The notes: generated by a model not told the origin, from the letters alone. DNA of 64,000 nucleotides from Pestalotiopsis fici W106-1 (GCF_000516985.1 NW_006917097.1:2394593-2458592), one strand, 5' to 3'; positions 12,104 to 23,223 are shown, counted from the first letter of the stretch. Translations and numbers: made by a program.

Positions 12104-12649
12104 AGCACTCGCAGAGACCAGCTAAAACAAAATCAAAACAAATAAATGTACATAGGGGCAGGCAGCTAATTGGTTATGGTTTACATAAAATTATCTTGTA
12201 TATTCCACAGCCCAAATAAACGATACAACAAAGCCCCTGGTGCAGTCTGACTAGATGGAACGGGCTGCAGTGAGTGTACTAATGATCAGCAAACAAAGAA
12301 AAGTCGTTCAATCTACCACCCGTCTAATCGCATGCCCGCATGCGGGTAAGGAAAACAAAAAGGTTCATCAATGGGCCCAGTCTACACTTTGGTATTACCC
12401 CAGGAACCCGACTGGCATTCTTTGGCCTGAGATCATGGCTGAACACATCATGTGTGCGTCGTGTCTCACGAAACCCATACAACCAATAGCACAGCACAAT
12501 TTTCCAGTTGAGCGACATAAGTTCCCATTTACGGATTCATCAACAGACATCAATTAGATACTTTTATTTCACCACCAAACGGCGGAGTGCCGAGAGACGG
12601 TACGAGCCTCGCTGACTCGGGCTCAAATTAGGGAGGGACGGAGAGAAAT
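12104..12649. other. Intergenic region, 3' flank of the thiolase gene
   Basis: AT-rich 3' flank with two AATAAA hexamers, followed by the short promoter of the next plus-strand gene. No further gene is recognised. Confidence 0.6.
12141..12146 (+). terminator. Polyadenylation signal candidates for the thiolase gene
   Basis: AATAAA lies 38 bp after the stop codon, with a second AATAAA at 12215-12220. Either could direct 3'-end formation. Confidence 0.5.
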
Positions 12650-13276
12650 ATGTACCTCCTCATCCTGGCGATACCGGTGACATGGACGCTCGTCCTGACC
12701 ATTTACCTGCTCAAAAACCCTCGGACACTCGCGGGTCTGCTACGATGGACGCTGTGGACGTATCTCTTTGTGTTTGCAATGCTCATCTCCGAGGTGGTAC
12801 GGGAAGGGCTCAAGGTCCAGGCGGCAGTCGACGCCAATACGAACAGCAGCCGCGGTAACGGCCACGTCTTTGTTGTTGGAGACGTTGGCGGCAGCAACAG
12901 CGGCGGCAGTCTCCCCGACCTCTACAACGCGGGCATGGACCACCAGGAGGTCGTCCAGGACGTTGGCTTCTGGTGGTTCCTGTGGGCCCTCCTGATCGTG
13001 TCGGGGGCCTTGACCCCTTGGGCCCTGGTGCCGGCGACGGCGCTGCCCGTGGTCCTGCTGAGCCACCCGCCCTTTCGCGTGCTCATCAACTACGGCCTCG
13101 CCCGCCTCGGCTGGACCGCCGCCGTTTACAATCCCGTCCTCTGGGCCGCGGCCCACCTGGGGTCCCTGCTCTGGACCAGCTGGCGGACCGTCCTGAGCGT
13201 CGTGGTCAAGGGCGACTGGGCTGCTTGGATCATTGATAAGGTGGTGGCGTCTGGCGGAGGCCCCGACAAAGTATGA
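12650..13276 (+). CDS. Small integral membrane protein, unknown
   Basis: A single exon encodes 208 aa. Hydrophobic segments are at about 2-21, 27-50 and 107-138 (broken by WALVP), with an amphipathic or membrane segment near 160-190, so three to five transmembrane helices are likely. A Gly/Ser/Asn-rich loop lies at about 63-90. The first helix may be a signal anchor. The coding sequence is GC-rich with C/G-ending codons, which supports a real gene. I do not recognise the family. It lies 546 bp after the thiolase stop in the same orientation, but nothing shows that they share a function. Confidence 0.75.
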   Translation: MYLLILAIPVTWTLVLTIYLLKNPRTLAGLLRWTLWTYLFVFAMLISEVVREGLKVQAAVDANTNSSRGNGHVFVVGDVGGSNSGGSLPDLYNAGMDHQEVVQDVGFWWFLWALLIVSGALTPWALVPATALPVVLLSHPPFRVLINYGLARLGWTAAVYNPVLWAAAHLGSLLWTSWRTVLSVVVKGDWAAWIIDKVVASGGGPDKV

Positions 13277-14446
13277 GTGGGCTCAGTCGTGAATATGGGG
13301 TGTGCGAGTGTGTGTGTGGGGTGTGGATGATCCCCCTTTGAGGACCGTTTTCCCTTTTCATGAGAATGCAAAGGAGGTGAAGTGGGAGAGAGTATCATTG
13401 GGAAGACTTTCCCTGTTGATTGTTCTTGGCGTTCATCGTGCTGAATGATGAGGTGGCAATATGACAACTCCTCCCCCGTGGGTATTTCCCGTGGGTAAAT
13501 CGGAAAAGACGAAAACCAAGATGTGAGGAAGGAAAAGAGAGGATCAATGATAAGGAGGGCAAGAAGGCAAGGACATGAGTCGACGTTTCGGTACAAACTC
13601 TCATGACGTGATTGTAATTATGGAAATCCACCACCAACATGATTTCAAATTCTTTTCTTTCACCGGTCTGTATAGTCTGCAACCAGGGGTGCTGGACGTT
13701 TCACCGGTTAAGACAGCGCAGCGAGCATGACGACGACTGAAATAGACGAATAGACCCTGGAGACCATCCGACTGGTGGTTTGCTGTCCGCTAAGACAGGG
13801 CCCTATTCCAACTTCAGTGCCTTCGGCCGAATATATGTAGCGCTGTTAGCTCAATGCAGGCACTTTGTCTAGGCCTGGATATTGGTGGTCATTGTTTTCT
13901 CTGTCGTGTGTATGGGATCCCACGTCGCTCTCGAGGGATTCTCGCAACCCTCACTTGATTTTAGTTTTTTACCCGAGATACACGACGGAATATCATACTC
14001 ATTGGACACCAGACGAGATGAACCATTGAATGACTTGTGTGAATATCTTCTCACCATCCATCCACTATTATTCAACTATTTGTGATTATTTGGAATAACC
14101 TTTCATCCTCCCACGCTCAATCTAAGCGAGGCAAAGGACAGTCTGATGTCAGGTACTTTCAGGCTAGGGCGGCCGCGTGCTAACTCGCACCAGGATACCA
14201 TATAATCGGTCCATGAAGGCCATGTCGAAATCCACTTTAAATCATATGATATCGCACAATATACCCTTTGAATCTTTAAAGTTACGGACGTGAGTTGAAT
14301 CCTTCTAATGTAGTCTTCATCGATAGTCTTATCACCACAAAAACATATCCACTATCGCATGAGAGCTATCAAGTGGCCGACATCATTCTGCCTTTCACTG
14401 CCTTATCATAAAGCCAGGCTATAAAATAGTATGATCAATGCCCATA

Positions 14447-14468
14447 AGATAAGTTATGAATCTTATCT
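14447..14468. promoter_or_regulatory. Inverted pair of GATA-factor motifs
   Basis: AGATAAG (14447-14453) and its complement CTTATCT (14462-14468) face each other across 8 bp. Further TTATC copies lie at about 14327 and 14403. Fungal GATA factors (AreA/NIT2, SreA type) bind HGATAR, often paired. The target gene is not obvious, because the next start codon is over 1.1 kb away. Confidence 0.4.
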
Positions 14469-15338
14469 GTGTGTAACAACGTCAATGGCAAAGCGCGTTA
14501 TGAGACGACATTATGTAAGCCGTATCTAGGTAGGATTCATCACTGTGGGCCAATTCCTTTCTCCCACGGTACATTGCATTAGATCCGGGCATCAGACGAA
14601 TCTGAGGTCATGGGTGCCAATCTACCAAAAGGTAGTTTTGGTTGGGTGCATAATGGCAAAGCGGTTGGTTGCCAATGGGCAATAATCGATGACAGCGATT
14701 GTTGGGGGGTTTGCTGCGTGGGAGCCCCGAGGTTTCAACCCATGACACCAGAGTGGATTGCATTTTTCATTGTTCTCGGTATGTGTGTATGTATGAATAT
14801 GCAAACTAGCGGCGCAGGATCGGTCTTTTGTCTGCATTGCAGTGGTGTCGGGGAGAAAAGAATGAAAGGAAAAGGGTTGATCGAGAATGGGGGTTTCCCT
14901 TAAGAGACAACCACTCACGATGGCGTCTCCCTTCTGCGACGGATTTCTCCTCCTATGCACAACCTAGGGCCAACTTTCAGAGTATGGCAAGAGTTTGCGA
15001 GGCCCACTCTGTAGGGGAACAAACAAGCTAGCCAGTTCGGAACATCGCTTGTATTTCAAATCCCTACCGGCATTCCCTTGATCGTACTTACAGGATGCAG
15101 AAGGCCGGTCCCCCAATATGAGCCGCAGAGAGAGCACATTCGTCTCTTGGTGGACCAGACAGAGCACGTCTGGTTTGCCGCGGATGCAGGGCAGATGCAG
15201 CCACCGCGCAGCCAGCAGCACGAACGGGAGGGAGGCGTCTTTTCATTTTTCTTCTTCTTCTCCGTGGATTTTCGACCGGTCTCTGATAGTCCTACGGAAC
15301 CCAAGCGAGGGGGTGGAAAAGGGGGGAAATCTCGTGGG

Positions 15339-15348
15339 TATAAATATA
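15339..15348 (+). promoter_or_regulatory. TATA-like element
   Basis: TATAAATATA lies about 245 bp upstream of the glutamine amidotransferase-like ATG, in a plausible position for a core promoter with a 5' leader. Confidence 0.4.
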
Positions 15349-15590
15349 CAATAAACCCAAGACGAAGTTTAGATTTATTGTCGAGTTAGGCTGTACACAC
15401 GAGAGTAAGAAAACTAAAAGGGTGACAGTCAGCACTTGTCATGCACGCGTGGACAAAATCAAAACAGACCAAACGAAGAGCGTAACACAGTCTGGGCTTT
15501 TTTGAGTGCTTACTGCAGTTTACCGAGGCGTCATAAGAACTCTAATTGAGAGATATAGCAACTGCCGAAGGAAAAATCACAGCACAAGTC

Positions 15591-16491
15591 ATGGCAATCT
15601 CAGAGGATCAACGGCGGGCCCGCAGACCCGGAGTCATGCACGTCGCCGTCCTCGAATGCGAGACGTTGCCCGATGCTATTGTCGAGGCTCGCGGTAATTT
15701 CGCCAACATCTTTAACCAATGGCTCCAGACGGGCGTCAACAAGGTCAACTACAAAAGACCACCCCAGAGACGCACCTCCATTGAGGTGACCAGGTGGCCT
15801 GTGGTGCATGGAGTATACCCGAGTGACATCACCAAGGTGGACGCTTTCATCATCACAGGCTCCATTTGCAGTGCCTATGATGACTATCCTTGGATCCGGG
15901 CGCTGGAGGAGTTCGTTAGAGGTTCGTATGAAGATATCCAATGTCAAACTTTTATACGAATCGTGCATTCGAGTCTATGCTAACTCGTAGACTTGAACAG
16001 TGGTATATGATACTCACCCTCACATCAAATTCTTCGGCGGTTGCTTTGGCCACCAACTACTTGCCCGCGTCTTTCTTGGCGAACATGGAGTAAAGGTGGT
16101 TGGGGCCGACTATGGCTGGGAGAACGGCGTCCACGATGTCAATCTTACACCTCAGTTTGTGTCACAGTTCCCTTTCCTCCAAGGACAGACAATGCGGTAT
16201 CAGTTCCTCCACAGCGATGAGGTTGTCACGACTCAACCTCTGCCCCGGGGCTGGCTCTCGGTCGGGTCGTCCGACATGTGCAAGAACCAGGGGCTGTACC
16301 AGCCTGGAAGAGTCCTGACCTATCAAGGTCATCCTGAATTCGACCGACGCATCCTGTACTACTTTACCGACTTTCTAGGCAGTACTGGAACCATTGACAA
16401 CGACGTCTACGAGACATCGCTCAAACTTATTGATCGGGATTCTACGAGCCAATTGGCTGCCGAGGTGGTGGTGAGGTTTCTGGAAATTTGA
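15591..16491 (+). CDS. Class I glutamine amidotransferase-like protein
   Basis: Two exons, 15591-15921 and 16001-16491, encode 273 aa. The 79-bp intron ends with a GCTAAC branch and AACAG acceptor, and joins EEFVR to VVYDTHP in phase 1. The product has the class I GATase fold signature: catalytic cysteine C125 in GGCFGHQLL, and H221/E223 in GHPEF, completing a Cys-His-Glu triad. ITGSICSAYDD (88-98) matches the oxyanion-region strand of the family. It is a stand-alone domain with no synthetase partner fused, resembling the GMP-synthase-like proteins of fungi (yeast YLR126C type), whose substrates are poorly known. The ATG at 15591 is the first in frame; the upstream open frame has no ATG. Confidence 0.9.
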
Positions 16492-16856
16492 AGAGGCGCC
16501 AACCAATTGTGAGACAAAGGGGATTTCTTTGGTGTCGCTTCCGGTTTTGAATGTCTCGCCTGGGAATATGAGACATGTATACTCGATCGTTTGCGGCTTA
16601 GCTCCATTGGGTTCGAGAAGGCAATGGAATGCACATTCCGCTTTCAGCAGTATAAGCATTTATAGCATGAATGAGTGAACAAAAAAGAAATCCCAGTAAT
16701 TTTCTCTTCTCCAAATTACTTTTGTGTTGGAGATTCAGTTGTTCAAAAACTACGGTGAAATTTCAATCAAGTGTGCAACGTTTTGCCACGGAATCAAGCC
16801 CACCACTGGATTTCACGACATCTACCTACCAGCATCTCTCGGTGCAGCTCTGCATC
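16492..16856. other. Short intergenic region
   Basis: Separates two plus-strand genes. An in-frame ATG at 16671 could extend the next gene by 62 residues, but that extension looks like translated leader. Nothing else is seen. Confidence 0.5.
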
Positions 16857-17729
16857 ATGGCTTCAAGGGGTGCTACAGGCACGACTTCCACTGCAGCTGG
16901 TGGTACAACGGTGGCTCCGAGCACATCGACGACGTCTACGACCACAAGTACAACATCGACCACAGACGCTACAAAGACAAAAGCCACAACCAAGAAAACC
17001 AAGAAAACAGAGAGAGAAAAGCCTGTCCCTCTGCCTCCAGCCGTGCTTTGGGCGCAAAAGAACCTCTGGAAACCTACGGAGAATTTTGTCCGGACCGAAG
17101 CCTCACACCAAGAGTACCTCGTCAAGTCCGTCTACAACCGACAGCCCCGATATGTCGGACACTTTCTGTTCAGATTGATCCACAGTGCGAGTTGGATCCC
17201 GCGGTACATTTTTGAGCTCGTCTGCCTCCTTCTGAGCGTTACGACGACATTCATCGTCCAGCTCATTGACCTCGTCTTCACCGTCGGCTTTCGGGGCCTG
17301 TTTGCTTTTCCCTGGGCGTCGACGCTCTTCTTTGGTCTGGTCGTCGGCCTGCCCACGATCCCCTACGAGTTTTGGCTCCAAGACGATGTGCAAAATGCCG
17401 TGCTCTCGGGTGTCTTGGTCGCCGCGTGGTTCCTGTGGATGTCGCACCTGTACATGAACAGGCCGGAGCGCTGGCTGGGTTACACGCGGCTCGAGTTCTT
17501 CCCGTGGCTGTCGGGCGAGGAACTTCTAAATGGACCCTATGTTATGCTCGCCATTGCAGTTGCCGTCTTTGTGCACTTTCGAAAGGATTTGCTGACCTTG
17601 GACACGCGCACCATTCATGTTGAGAAACAGCCCATTCACTTCCAGGAGCCGCCGCCCGTCGAAGAAGAAGAACTGGAAGAATGGCCTATTGTTTGGGATT
17701 ACTTTGCTACAACACTGACATTGTGGTGA
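16857..17729 (+). CDS. Membrane protein with Thr-rich N-terminus, unknown
   Basis: A single exon encodes 290 aa from the ATG at 16857. Residues 1-40 are mostly Thr/Ser/Ala and 41-57 are Lys-rich, so the N-terminus is probably disordered and cytosolic. Hydrophobic segments follow at about 114-140, 152-170, 182-200 and 226-242, giving about four transmembrane helices. The tail is acidic (PPPVEEEELEEW near 265-277). I do not recognise the family. An alternative start at 16671 cannot be excluded, but the extension has no compositional support. The stop is 201 bp from that of the convergent 322-aa gene, so their 3' ends may lie close together. Confidence 0.75.
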   Translation: MASRGATGTTSTAAGGTTVAPSTSTTSTTTSTTSTTDATKTKATTKKTKKTEREKPVPLPPAVLWAQKNLWKPTENFVRTEASHQEYLVKSVYNRQPRYVGHFLFRLIHSASWIPRYIFELVCLLLSVTTTFIVQLIDLVFTVGFRGLFAFPWASTLFFGLVVGLPTIPYEFWLQDDVQNAVLSGVLVAAWFLWMSHLYMNRPERWLGYTRLEFFPWLSGEELLNGPYVMLAIAVAVFVHFRKDLLTLDTRTIHVEKQPIHFQEPPPVEEEELEEWPIVWDYFATTLTLW

Positions 17730-17930
17730 AAAAAGAGAGTGGAAAGCAACGGGACAAGTCTGTTGTTCTGGAGATATTGATGGCAATGCCATTTCAAAGG
17801 AATTCATATTTATCTGTCACTCATAGCTGGTATCATCGATTAGACGAAAAGAACTGGCCCAAGAAAAAGAATTGTGTAAATCATCGCTTTTATGTTACAT
17901 GTGCTTTCATTCCTCATCCATATCGTATGT

Positions 17931-18899
17931 TCAAACCGCCATTTTTGTAGTCCATGTGGATTGCAGTGACTTGAGGGCCTCTTCGTCCTCGCGCCTCTGA
18001 AAATCCGGATCGCGCTTCGCCCCATCAAAAGCACCACTGAGCCGAAGATCATGCCACCAGTTGATGAAATCGGCCGTCTGCATGGCAATCTCGGGCTTGG
18101 GAGGACGGATGCTGCGGTCTAGGTAATGCCAGGCCAGCTGCACGAGTCGCTCCTCGTCGACAATGGGCTGCGCGCCGCGGTTATGCACGTCGGCGAGCAG
18201 GTCTAGCCAGTCGCGGAGACAGCGCTGGTTGTTCATGTCCCTCACAGTGTACCAAATGGTCTCCTCCCCGCGCAGCGCATTGTGGTCAATCTCTTGCTGT
18301 ATCCACCTCTTGACGTAGCTCTCGCCGCGCAGCTCAAACGACTTGGACTGCCCCGTCTCGGCGTCGCGCGTCTCCCGGCTCAGCCGTCGAAACTCGCGGT
18401 CCAGTTGGTGCATCCGTGCCCACACATCGCTGCTCAGACACTCAATGTCGAATATCAGCTGCTGGTGGTGGTTCCCCGAGGCGGACCCCCGCTCCATATT
18501 CTCCCCACACGAGTATTCTGCATTTTCCACCATGGCGTCCAGCGTCTTTCGGACGTGGATTTTGGATGCGGTCGAGGTGCGCGCTTCGAGCTTCAGGAGG
18601 TACTGAGACATCCTGGTCAGGTTGCGATGCGTTGACACCAAGTCATATCTTGCAAAGCTTTCTTCCTCGTCCGGAGTCGGGGGCAGGATCTTCTTTTCCG
18701 GGCTGTAAATGGCCGTCTGCGCCGAGGCAGGACTCGGCGCCGGTTTCATATCTCTTATTGCATCGCTGGGAGTCTCCGTTCGGCCGGCGAAAGGATATCT
18801 CATGGTGGATTCGGCAGCACTTTCTGCGACTTCTACACTTGCGAGTTCCGGCGCAAAGCGAGTCCCTCGTGCGCCTTTATACTGTACGGGATACGGCAT
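17931..18899 (-). CDS. Hypothetical 322-aa protein
   Basis: A single exon. No membrane segment or signal peptide is visible. The N-terminal 100 residues are Ala/Pro/Glu-rich (for example ILPPTPDEEES). The rest is charged and mostly helical, with many Trp residues (WIQQEI, WYTVRD, DWLDLLAD, WWHDLRL). It looks like a soluble helical domain, but I do not recognise it. The ATG at 18899 is the first in the frame. A TATATA element lies about 90 bp upstream. Confidence 0.75.
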   Translation of the reverse strand: MPYPVQYKGARGTRFAPELASVEVAESAAESTMRYPFAGRTETPSDAIRDMKPAPSPASAQTAIYSPEKKILPPTPDEEESFARYDLVSTHRNLTRMSQYLLKLEARTSTASKIHVRKTLDAMVENAEYSCGENMERGSASGNHHQQLIFDIECLSSDVWARMHQLDREFRRLSRETRDAETGQSKSFELRGESYVKRWIQQEIDHNALRGEETIWYTVRDMNNQRCLRDWLDLLADVHNRGAQPIVDEERLVQLAWHYLDRSIRPPKPEIAMQTADFINWWHDLRLSGAFDGAKRDPDFQRREDEEALKSLQSTWTTKMAV

Positions 18900-19336
18900 C
18901 TTCCAGTATCTCCCCCCGACGACGGAATCCTGCGACGAGGAGGTTGGTTAGCCCGGAATATTTGACTTTGAATTCGGACTACATGCATATATAGGTGACA
19001 GCGGGCATTGCCCGTCATAACACTCTTTTGCAAGACAAAGGCGATGATGGCTTCTTTCTGCGAAAAAAAAGTGACTTATCGAATAAGCGCACAGGTCACA
19101 ATGGCCTTCTTGGACATAAAGCAGCACTTGTATGCTTATTGCTTTTATCGGCACAATTTGAGAAACGAGACCACTTTCTTTATTCGGAAAAATTGCGAGA
19201 TCCACGATGAAAATAATTCTTCAGCCAGTAACAATGTCTCAGACTCAATGCGGATGTCATGGAATTAAGTGGACCCTCTGTCCAATACCTATACGGCCCC
19301 AAGGTTTGCACCAACTGAAACCTTCATCACTTCACC
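18900..19336. promoter_or_regulatory. Promoter region of the 322-aa gene
   Basis: Lies between the PrpD-family stop and the start of the 322-aa gene, both on the minus strand. It holds a TATATA element at 18987-18992. No additional gene is seen. Confidence 0.5.
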
Positions 19337-20740
19337 TCACAGCAAAGAAAGCAGGTCTGCCACTGGATGCGAGTCAAGGCTCTCAATGGCCGCCAGAATC
19401 CCCTTTTGCGTCGGGCCGTCGTAGCTCGGCTCCGTCATGCCCAGGAACTTTGCGTGCACGCGTTCCTTGGAGAAGGGGTGCTCGTCCTCGCCCAGAGGAT
19501 GCACGATGCCTTCGTCGCGGGTGGTACCGTCGGAAAAGTTAAACTTCACCCGGGCCTCGAGGTCGAGCACGGCCGGGTTGATGACCACCTTGACCTTGCG
19601 GCACCACGCCAGCACGGCCTCGTCGGCCAGCTTCTCGTACATTTTCCAGCCAATGTCCATGCCGTACAGCCAGGCAATGGCCACCTGATAGTACATGCTG
19701 AACTGGCCGTCGACAATGGTCTTGGGCTGCAGCTTGTTGGGGTCCTCGGTGCCGACGATGGGGAAGCAACCTGGCGACAGCTCCACGAGGACGCTGTCCA
19801 CTTGCTTGTCTTGCGACTCGCTCGCGACGCTCGCGACAATCTCAATGGCTGAGTGGGTCATGCGGCACGCTGGGAACGGCTTCATGGCCGTTGCCGTAAA
19901 GATCCATTCCGCACCGAGTCCTTCCAGAATTCGCTCCGCGGTAGATGTGGTCGAGTACGAATGCAATACTCCATATCTACCCTCAATCGGTCTCGTAGCA
20001 CCCAGTGCACCAGCCTCGGCGAGCGCGACCACCACAAAAGCATCGTGGACGGCAAAGCCCGGGTGAAGGCGCTTGTTCCACGAGCCATTGTCGAGAAACT
20101 GCATGGACCCGGAAGCCTGGGATAAGGCCAGACCAAAGGCGTCTTCAATCTGTGCGGTCGAGAGACCTTTGATCTTGGCAATGGCGGACACGGCGCCAAA
20201 GATGCCGGCGACAGCCGTATTGTGGAAGCCTCGGGTGTAGCCGCCATAGTTGAGGGCGCGGCCGATCCGGGTCGTGATCTCGTAGCCCACGGCGGCGCCC
20301 AACAAGAAAGTCTTGCCGTCGCTGCCAGACACCTCGGCCTGGGCTAGGGCGGCCGGGATGGCTGTTGCGCCCGGGTGGAGGATCGAGGCCGCGTGGGTGT
20401 CGTCAAAGTCAAAACTATGGGAGAATGCGGCATTCAAGAAGCCGGCATATTGTGGAGAGAATCTCTTGCCCTTGGTATAGACAGTACATTGTCCTGAATC
20501 GCCGTGCAAGGCAGTCACAGCTTTTAGAAATGGCTCCGTAGAGTCGGCAACGACGGCGGCGCCGGCAGAAATTCCAATGTGGTCGGTGATGAGATCTTTC
20601 AGCTTTTCAATGCCCTTCGCTTCGAGATCCTCATATTTTGCCTCTGCCACGAATTTACAGAGAGTCTTGGTAATGCCGTCGTTAATCTTGGTTCCATTGG
20701 TGGCACCATTCTGGGCCTCGCTGCTACTTGTTTGTGTCAT
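19337..20740 (-). CDS. MmgE/PrpD family protein (cis-aconitate decarboxylase / 2-methylcitrate dehydratase-like)
   Basis: A single exon encodes 467 aa from the ATG at 20740; the frame is open upstream without better support. The family signature is clear: SFDFDDTHAASILHPG (about 109-124) with the acidic pair D113/D114 and H116, GAAVGYEITTRIG, GFHNTAVAGIFGA, and a C-terminal domain with MKPFPACRMTHSAIE and DGTTRDEGIVHPLG. Members include 2-methylcitrate dehydratase, itaconate-forming cis-aconitate decarboxylase, and many fungal homologues without known substrate. The length fits the family. Substrate cannot be told from motifs alone. Its start faces the kelch gene across about 1.15 kb, so they may share regulatory sequence. 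Confidence 0.9.
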   Translation of the reverse strand: MTQTSSSEAQNGATNGTKINDGITKTLCKFVAEAKYEDLEAKGIEKLKDLITDHIGISAGAAVVADSTEPFLKAVTALHGDSGQCTVYTKGKRFSPQYAGFLNAAFSHSFDFDDTHAASILHPGATAIPAALAQAEVSGSDGKTFLLGAAVGYEITTRIGRALNYGGYTRGFHNTAVAGIFGAVSAIAKIKGLSTAQIEDAFGLALSQASGSMQFLDNGSWNKRLHPGFAVHDAFVVVALAEAGALGATRPIEGRYGVLHSYSTTSTAERILEGLGAEWIFTATAMKPFPACRMTHSAIEIVASVASESQDKQVDSVLVELSPGCFPIVGTEDPNKLQPKTIVDGQFSMYYQVAIAWLYGMDIGWKMYEKLADEAVLAWCRKVKVVINPAVLDLEARVKFNFSDGTTRDEGIVHPLGEDEHPFSKERVHAKFLGMTEPSYDGPTQKGILAAIESLDSHPVADLLSLL

Positions 20741-21888
20741 CTTGTCCTGGCGGGGGATGCAAATACAGAGAGTAGTTTTGGGGGAATAGCAAACTCGTCT
20801 GTACAAGTCATCTTTGCCTCCCTCGGTACCTCAGCACGGATATAACTGGGCGGTAAATAGGTGTGAGCGTTTACAGAAGCATTATCATGGCGACCCAATC
20901 GTATACCCCACTCCACTCAACCCCACATTCTCCGCATTTTGCTACTGCCACGGCCTCGATGTACCTAGGCACATCAATCTTGGGGTCAATGATCATGTAC
21001 TAGAGACGAGGACGACCTACGCCCAATGTCAGCTATAGCCGAGCTATGTTTGGTACACGTTCATTTTCGCAGTAGCACCAATTGTAGGAGTTCGGCAATA
21101 GTGAAGAGAACAGAAATCCCTTCGCTGATGCCCTGTAGTCGGCGCTGAGCCGTCTTTGGGACATGTCGAATATGCCAGCTCAACTTGTCCAGCTCTCTTA
21201 CCTATTCATTTCATCTATTATATGATTGATTGCACAAACCTTTGTGACCCCAAGCTTGTGAGCACAGGAGTGCCGCATTGCAAGCATCAATCATGTTGCC
21301 GAACAATCTCGGTTCCCGAAATGTATTGAAGACTTGCATACTTTTATACTATGATGGAAACAGCAATTGGACGATGCCCAAAAGTGCTTAGCAGATCGCA
21401 GTTGACGGGTATACTGCATTAGCGTGTAAAGCTTTCCCCACAGTTCCTTCAGAGGTCGTTGAAGGTCCTGGAGAGCCTGGGAGTTTGCTAGAGATGCTCG
21501 CCTCAAGAGACTGGAATATTTGGACGTCAAGGAGATGTTGTATGCTCTGTAGTATTGAATCTCGTAAAATGTCTGTCGCATCATGTTAGGAATGTGAGTG
21601 GCTGTGCTGGAGGATATCTTATTTTGCATTTCGGGTGCAGGCCGTGATGGTGGGGTTTAATGTTAGCACCCGCGTCATAGTGAAGGAATTGTGGACAAAG
21701 GAATCGCGAGTGAGACTTGCTACGTCATTGCCCCTTGCGATGGTTTCTCTTATTTACCAAAAAACAAAAATAAATGCCTTGAGCAAGACTTTGGAGGTAG
21801 CAGCCCTCAAAGTCCCCGTCAACTGCGCAGCTACTCACACACAACAACAATAACAATCAACGATTCTTTCAGACAAATCAAACAAAAA
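20741..21888. promoter_or_regulatory. Divergent promoter region (PrpD-family / kelch)
   Basis: This 1.15-kb region lies between two divergent start codons. No gene is recognised. Short purine-rich and CAACAACAATAACAAT-type leader sequence precedes the kelch ATG. Confidence 0.5.
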
Positions 21889-23223
21889 ATGGCCGAGGTT
21901 GCAGCTGGTGTTGTCGCTGCCGAACAGGTTCTTTCCACCACTGTCGAAGCTGGTGCTGCCGGTTACGCCATTGGAAAGCCCTCGAATGGCCTTAAAGCCA
22001 CCCTCAATCAGATTGCAACCGCCGCAGCTGATGGAGCAAGGTATGATGCTTAAATTGGCTAGAGATACAGTTGTAACTCAGGGATATGTCACTGACACGA
22101 TCATAGCAACTCTCTCGTCAGGTCGCACCATAGCCTAACAGTGGTGGGCGACAGAGCCTACATCTTCGGCGGACAGACCGAGTCTGGCACAATCGCAAAT
22201 AACGACATCCATTCTTTCGCGCTCCCCACGGCAGACAAGCCTCAGCCAGACTACCACCTCACGCCCGCCATCACGTTCGAGACTGGTGCCCAAATACCCA
22301 AACCTCGGACTAGCCATGCTGCCTGTGCTCTCGGCGAGCGTCTTGCCGTGTTTGGAGGAATGGACGAGTCCGGTAAGGTCTTGGAGGAGACTACCATTTG
22401 GCTCTATGATCCGAACAAGTCAGCCTGGGAGGCGGTCTCGGCTGCATCCTCTACCATGACGCCAGTTGTCCGAAGTGGAGCTGCCATCTTTCCTCATGGA
22501 AAGGACCTTTTACTGTATGGGGGGAATGACGAGCATGGCAACTCGCTCGCCGATGTATGGGTCTTTGCGTTCTCAACTCATACCTGGGCCCGACTACCTG
22601 ATGCACCCGTCTCAACGACGAGTGTTGCATATGCTGAAGGATCGCTTTACCTGATTGCTGCAACCGATGGACTCAGTAGTGCTCTGTACCATCTGGAAGT
22701 TGACGTGCATGGAGATGAGCCGCCTACATGGGACACGGTACAGTTCCCAACGAATCCATTGGCACCAGGCCCGAGACCGCGCGAGAACGGTGGATTGCTT
22801 CACGTCACGACTGGATTTGGCCGAAGCTATTTGCTCTATTTCCTTGGAGATCGCCAGTCCGAGAAGCCCGAGGGCGCTGAGTCTGCACCGCCGCTCCAAT
22901 GGAGTGACATCTGGTCTCTCCAGCTGCCGGCCAGCCCACTCAGTGTTCAGGCAACTACTACTATCACCGAGGCGATCAAGCCCGCCAAGATCAAGGATGC
23001 CATCCGATCAAGGTTTGGCTACGACACGGGCGCCTTCAGCTGGGCTGAGGTGGAGATTAAGCCGCCTGGAGACCTACCGGAGCCGGAGGGCAAGGTTCAC
23101 CCTGGACCGCGAAGCTCATTCGGGTGCGCTGTCTTGGCAAATAAGCGTGATGTCACCCTGTGGGGTGGAATTAATGCAAAGGGAGAGCGCGAGGGCGATG
23201 GCTGGATCATTCACCTGGAATAA
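21889..23223 (+). CDS. Kelch-repeat beta-propeller protein
   Basis: Two exons, 21889-22040 and 22107-23223, encode 422 aa. The 66-bp intron (GTATGA...ATCATAG) joins ADGA to SNSLVRSHHSL in phase 2. Repeated kelch blades are seen as YIFGGQTESG, LAVFGGMDESG, LLLYGGNDEHGNSLADVWVF, LLYFLGD...DIWSLQL and VTLWGGINAKG...GWIIHL, which together would make a five- or six-bladed propeller. The N-terminus is Ala-rich with no export signal. Kelch propellers are mostly binding platforms; some act in small-molecule chemistry. The role here is unknown. It lies between the PrpD-family and MetE-like genes, and its stop is 273 bp from the convergent MetE-like stop. Confidence 0.9.

Larger units (their letters stand above)
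13277..15590. other. Intergenic region, no gene recognised
   Basis: This 2.3-kb stretch between two plus-strand genes has only short, unconvincing reading frames. It contains a group of GATA-type motifs (about 14317-14468, listed separately), a TAGGTAGG copy near 14526, a GT-rich tract near 13306-13328 and a TATA-like element before the next gene. Confidence 0.6.

Noticed and set aside
16671..16856. 62-residue extension of the Thr-rich membrane protein
   Set aside because: The in-frame ATG at 16671 exists, but the extension has no domain or codon bias. It is kept only as an alternative start.
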